Shown here one piece after another: positions 7,630-8,241 of a DNA stretch of 8,241 bases; position 1 is the first letter of the stretch, and each line of letters opens with the position of its first letter. Location of the stretch: positions 1 to 8,241 of the forward strand of contig JAGRMP010000072.1 in the NCBI GenBank assembly GCA_020441225.1, written 5' to 3'. A program made the translations under genes and the position numbers. Source of the DNA: Maritimibacter sp. Lineage in GTDB: Bacteria; Pseudomonadota; Alphaproteobacteria; Rhodobacterales; Rhodobacteraceae. Under the pieces are notes generated by a model. That model had not been told where the DNA came from, did no database searches, and worked only from the letters and a program-made list of their open reading frames with translations.

Positions 7630-7655
7630 GTGCCCAATCTCTTTAGGTTGGGCAC
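7630..7655 (+). other. Strong hairpin downstream of xylG
   Basis: GTGCCCAA (7630-7637) and TTGGGCAC (7648-7655) are exact complements, and the stem extends inward by a T-G wobble and two more pairs to a CTTT loop, 11 pairs in all. It lies 32 bases after the xylG stop. No T-run follows on either strand, so it may be a non-canonical terminator, an mRNA 3'-end stabiliser or a protein-binding palindrome. Confidence 0.5.
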
Positions 7656-7704
7656 CTGCGCTCGTGTGCCGGTACGTAAAAACACGCAAAACGCCAGAAT
7701 ACGT

Positions 7705-7732
7705 TTGAAATATGAGGCTTGCCGCGTAGTGT
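7705..7732 (+). promoter_or_regulatory. Possible promoter of the TRAP gene
   Basis: TTGAAA (7705-7710), five of six matches to the -35 consensus, is followed after 16 bases by TAGTGT (7727-7732), a poor -10 box. The 211-base gap after xylG and the hairpin between favour a separate promoter somewhere here, but this exact site is weakly supported. Confidence 0.3.
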
Positions 7733-7741
7733 TGGCGGCAG

Positions 7742-7766
7742 TCCGGCGACTGAACCGGCCGCCGGA
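7742..7766 (+). other. Inverted repeat in the TRAP gene leader
   Basis: TCCGGCG (7742-7748) and CGCCGGA (7760-7766) are exact complements separated by 11 bases. The repeat ends 42 bases before the TRAP ATG, with an A-rich stretch after it. It may be a leader hairpin or an operator. Confidence 0.35.
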
Positions 7767-7808
7767 AAACAAGACCAAGAAGACGACAGACTTAGGGAGG
7801 AATATCAC

Positions 7809-8241
7809 ATGGAACGTCGTAAGTTTCTGACAGGAGCCGCGATCGGCACCGCCGGGGCCGCGCTCGCCGCGCCCGCCGTTGCCCAGGGCACCAAAACCAT
7901 GACCATCGTGTCGACCTGGCCGCGGGACTTCCCGGGCCTCGGTGTCTCGGCGCAGCGCCTTGCCGCGCGCATCACCGAGCTTTCGGAAGGCGCGATCCAG
8001 ACCGAATACTTCGCCGCCGGTGAGCGGGTCGGCGCGCTCGACGTGTTCGACGAAGTCGCTTCCGGCAACTCCAACGCCTATATCGGCGCCGACTATTACT
8101 GGACCGGCAAGCATCCGGCGCTGGCCTATTTCACCGCCGTGCCCTTCGGCATGTCCTTTGCCGAGATCAACGCCTGGTGCCTCTACGGCGGCGGCATGGA
8201 TCTGTGGGACAAGGTCCAGGACCAGTTCGGCCTCAAGGGCC
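7809..8241 (+). CDS. TRAP transporter substrate-binding protein, DctP/TakP type, N-terminal part
   Basis: The first 144 residues are present and the frame is still open at the window end; family members run to about 360 residues. A twin-arginine signal (ERRKFLTGAAIG, residues 2-13) with a cleavage site near Ala25 (APAVAQ) suggests export folded through Tat. The mature part matches TakP-like receptors: STWPRDFPGLG, ITELSEG, AGERVGALDVFDEV, a YYWTGKHPA segment, VPFGM and NAW..YGGGMDLW. These proteins bind organic acids such as 2-oxoacids and hand them to a DctQM permease pair, expected just downstream. Start evidence: AGGGAGGA at 7794-7801 lies 7 bases before the ATG. The residues that fix the carboxylate lie beyond the window, so the substrate cannot be named, and a link to xylose breakdown products is only a guess. 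Confidence 0.9.
   Translation, partial: MERRKFLTGAAIGTAGAALAAPAVAQGTKTMTIVSTWPRDFPGLGVSAQRLAARITELSEGAIQTEYFAAGERVGALDVFDEVASGNSNAYIGADYYWTGKHPALAYFTAVPFGMSFAEINAWCLYGGGMDLWDKVQDQFGLKG

Noticed and set aside
7630..7830. Small 66-codon + strand frame between xylG and the TRAP gene
   Set aside because: It starts with GTG inside a hairpin, has no ribosome site, is Arg/Lys rich, and runs through the TRAP ribosome site into the TRAP gene.
7560..8114. 184-codon - strand frame over the TRAP gene
   Set aside because: It is antisense to a clear Tat signal and TRAP receptor, and spans the intergenic hairpins without any protein motif.

Overview
The window is GC-rich DNA, apart from one AT-rich intergenic patch at about 4290-4330. 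Its gene content fits an alphaproteobacterium, most likely Rhodobacterales: a single-domain XylG ATPase, a ROK-type XylR, and a TRAP binding protein resembling TakP of Rhodobacter sphaeroides. The assignment rests on protein features read by eye, not on a database search.

Layout. (1) 1-176, + strand: the C-terminal end of an aldose 1-epimerase (GalM). (2) 176-1492, + strand: an exported di-haem cytochrome c peroxidase/MauG-like protein, overlapping the epimerase by one base (TGATG). (3) 1489-3021, - strand: an exported CRTAC1-type protein with FG-GAP/VCBS repeats and a C-terminal ASPIC/UnbV domain. It meets the peroxidase tail to tail, and the two stop codons overlap. (4) 3014-4237, - strand: a ROK-family repressor (XylR), overlapping the start of the CRTAC1 gene by 8 bases, so the two probably form one transcript. 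(5) 4238-4403: a divergent control region with inverted repeats, a plausible xylF promoter and two leader hairpins. (6) 4404-7597, + strand: xylF, xylH and xylG, a complete D-xylose ABC importer of the CUT2 type, with a strong hairpin between xylF and xylH and a 4-base overlap between xylH and xylG. (7) 7598-7808: an intergenic region with two hairpins and a possible promoter. (8) 7809-8241, + strand: the N-terminal third or so of a Tat-exported TRAP binding protein, cut by the window end.

How the genes may work together. XylF captures xylose in the periplasm, XylH and XylG import it, XylR senses the sugar and controls the divergent transcripts, and the epimerase could equilibrate the anomers. 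No xylose isomerase, xylulokinase or xylose dehydrogenase gene lies in the window. The least explained part is the peroxidase/CRTAC1 pair: two exported proteins, one coupled to a sugar epimerase and the other to the xylose repressor. No CRISPR array, insertion sequence, tRNA or rRNA was seen, and no stretch longer than 300 bases lacks a gene.
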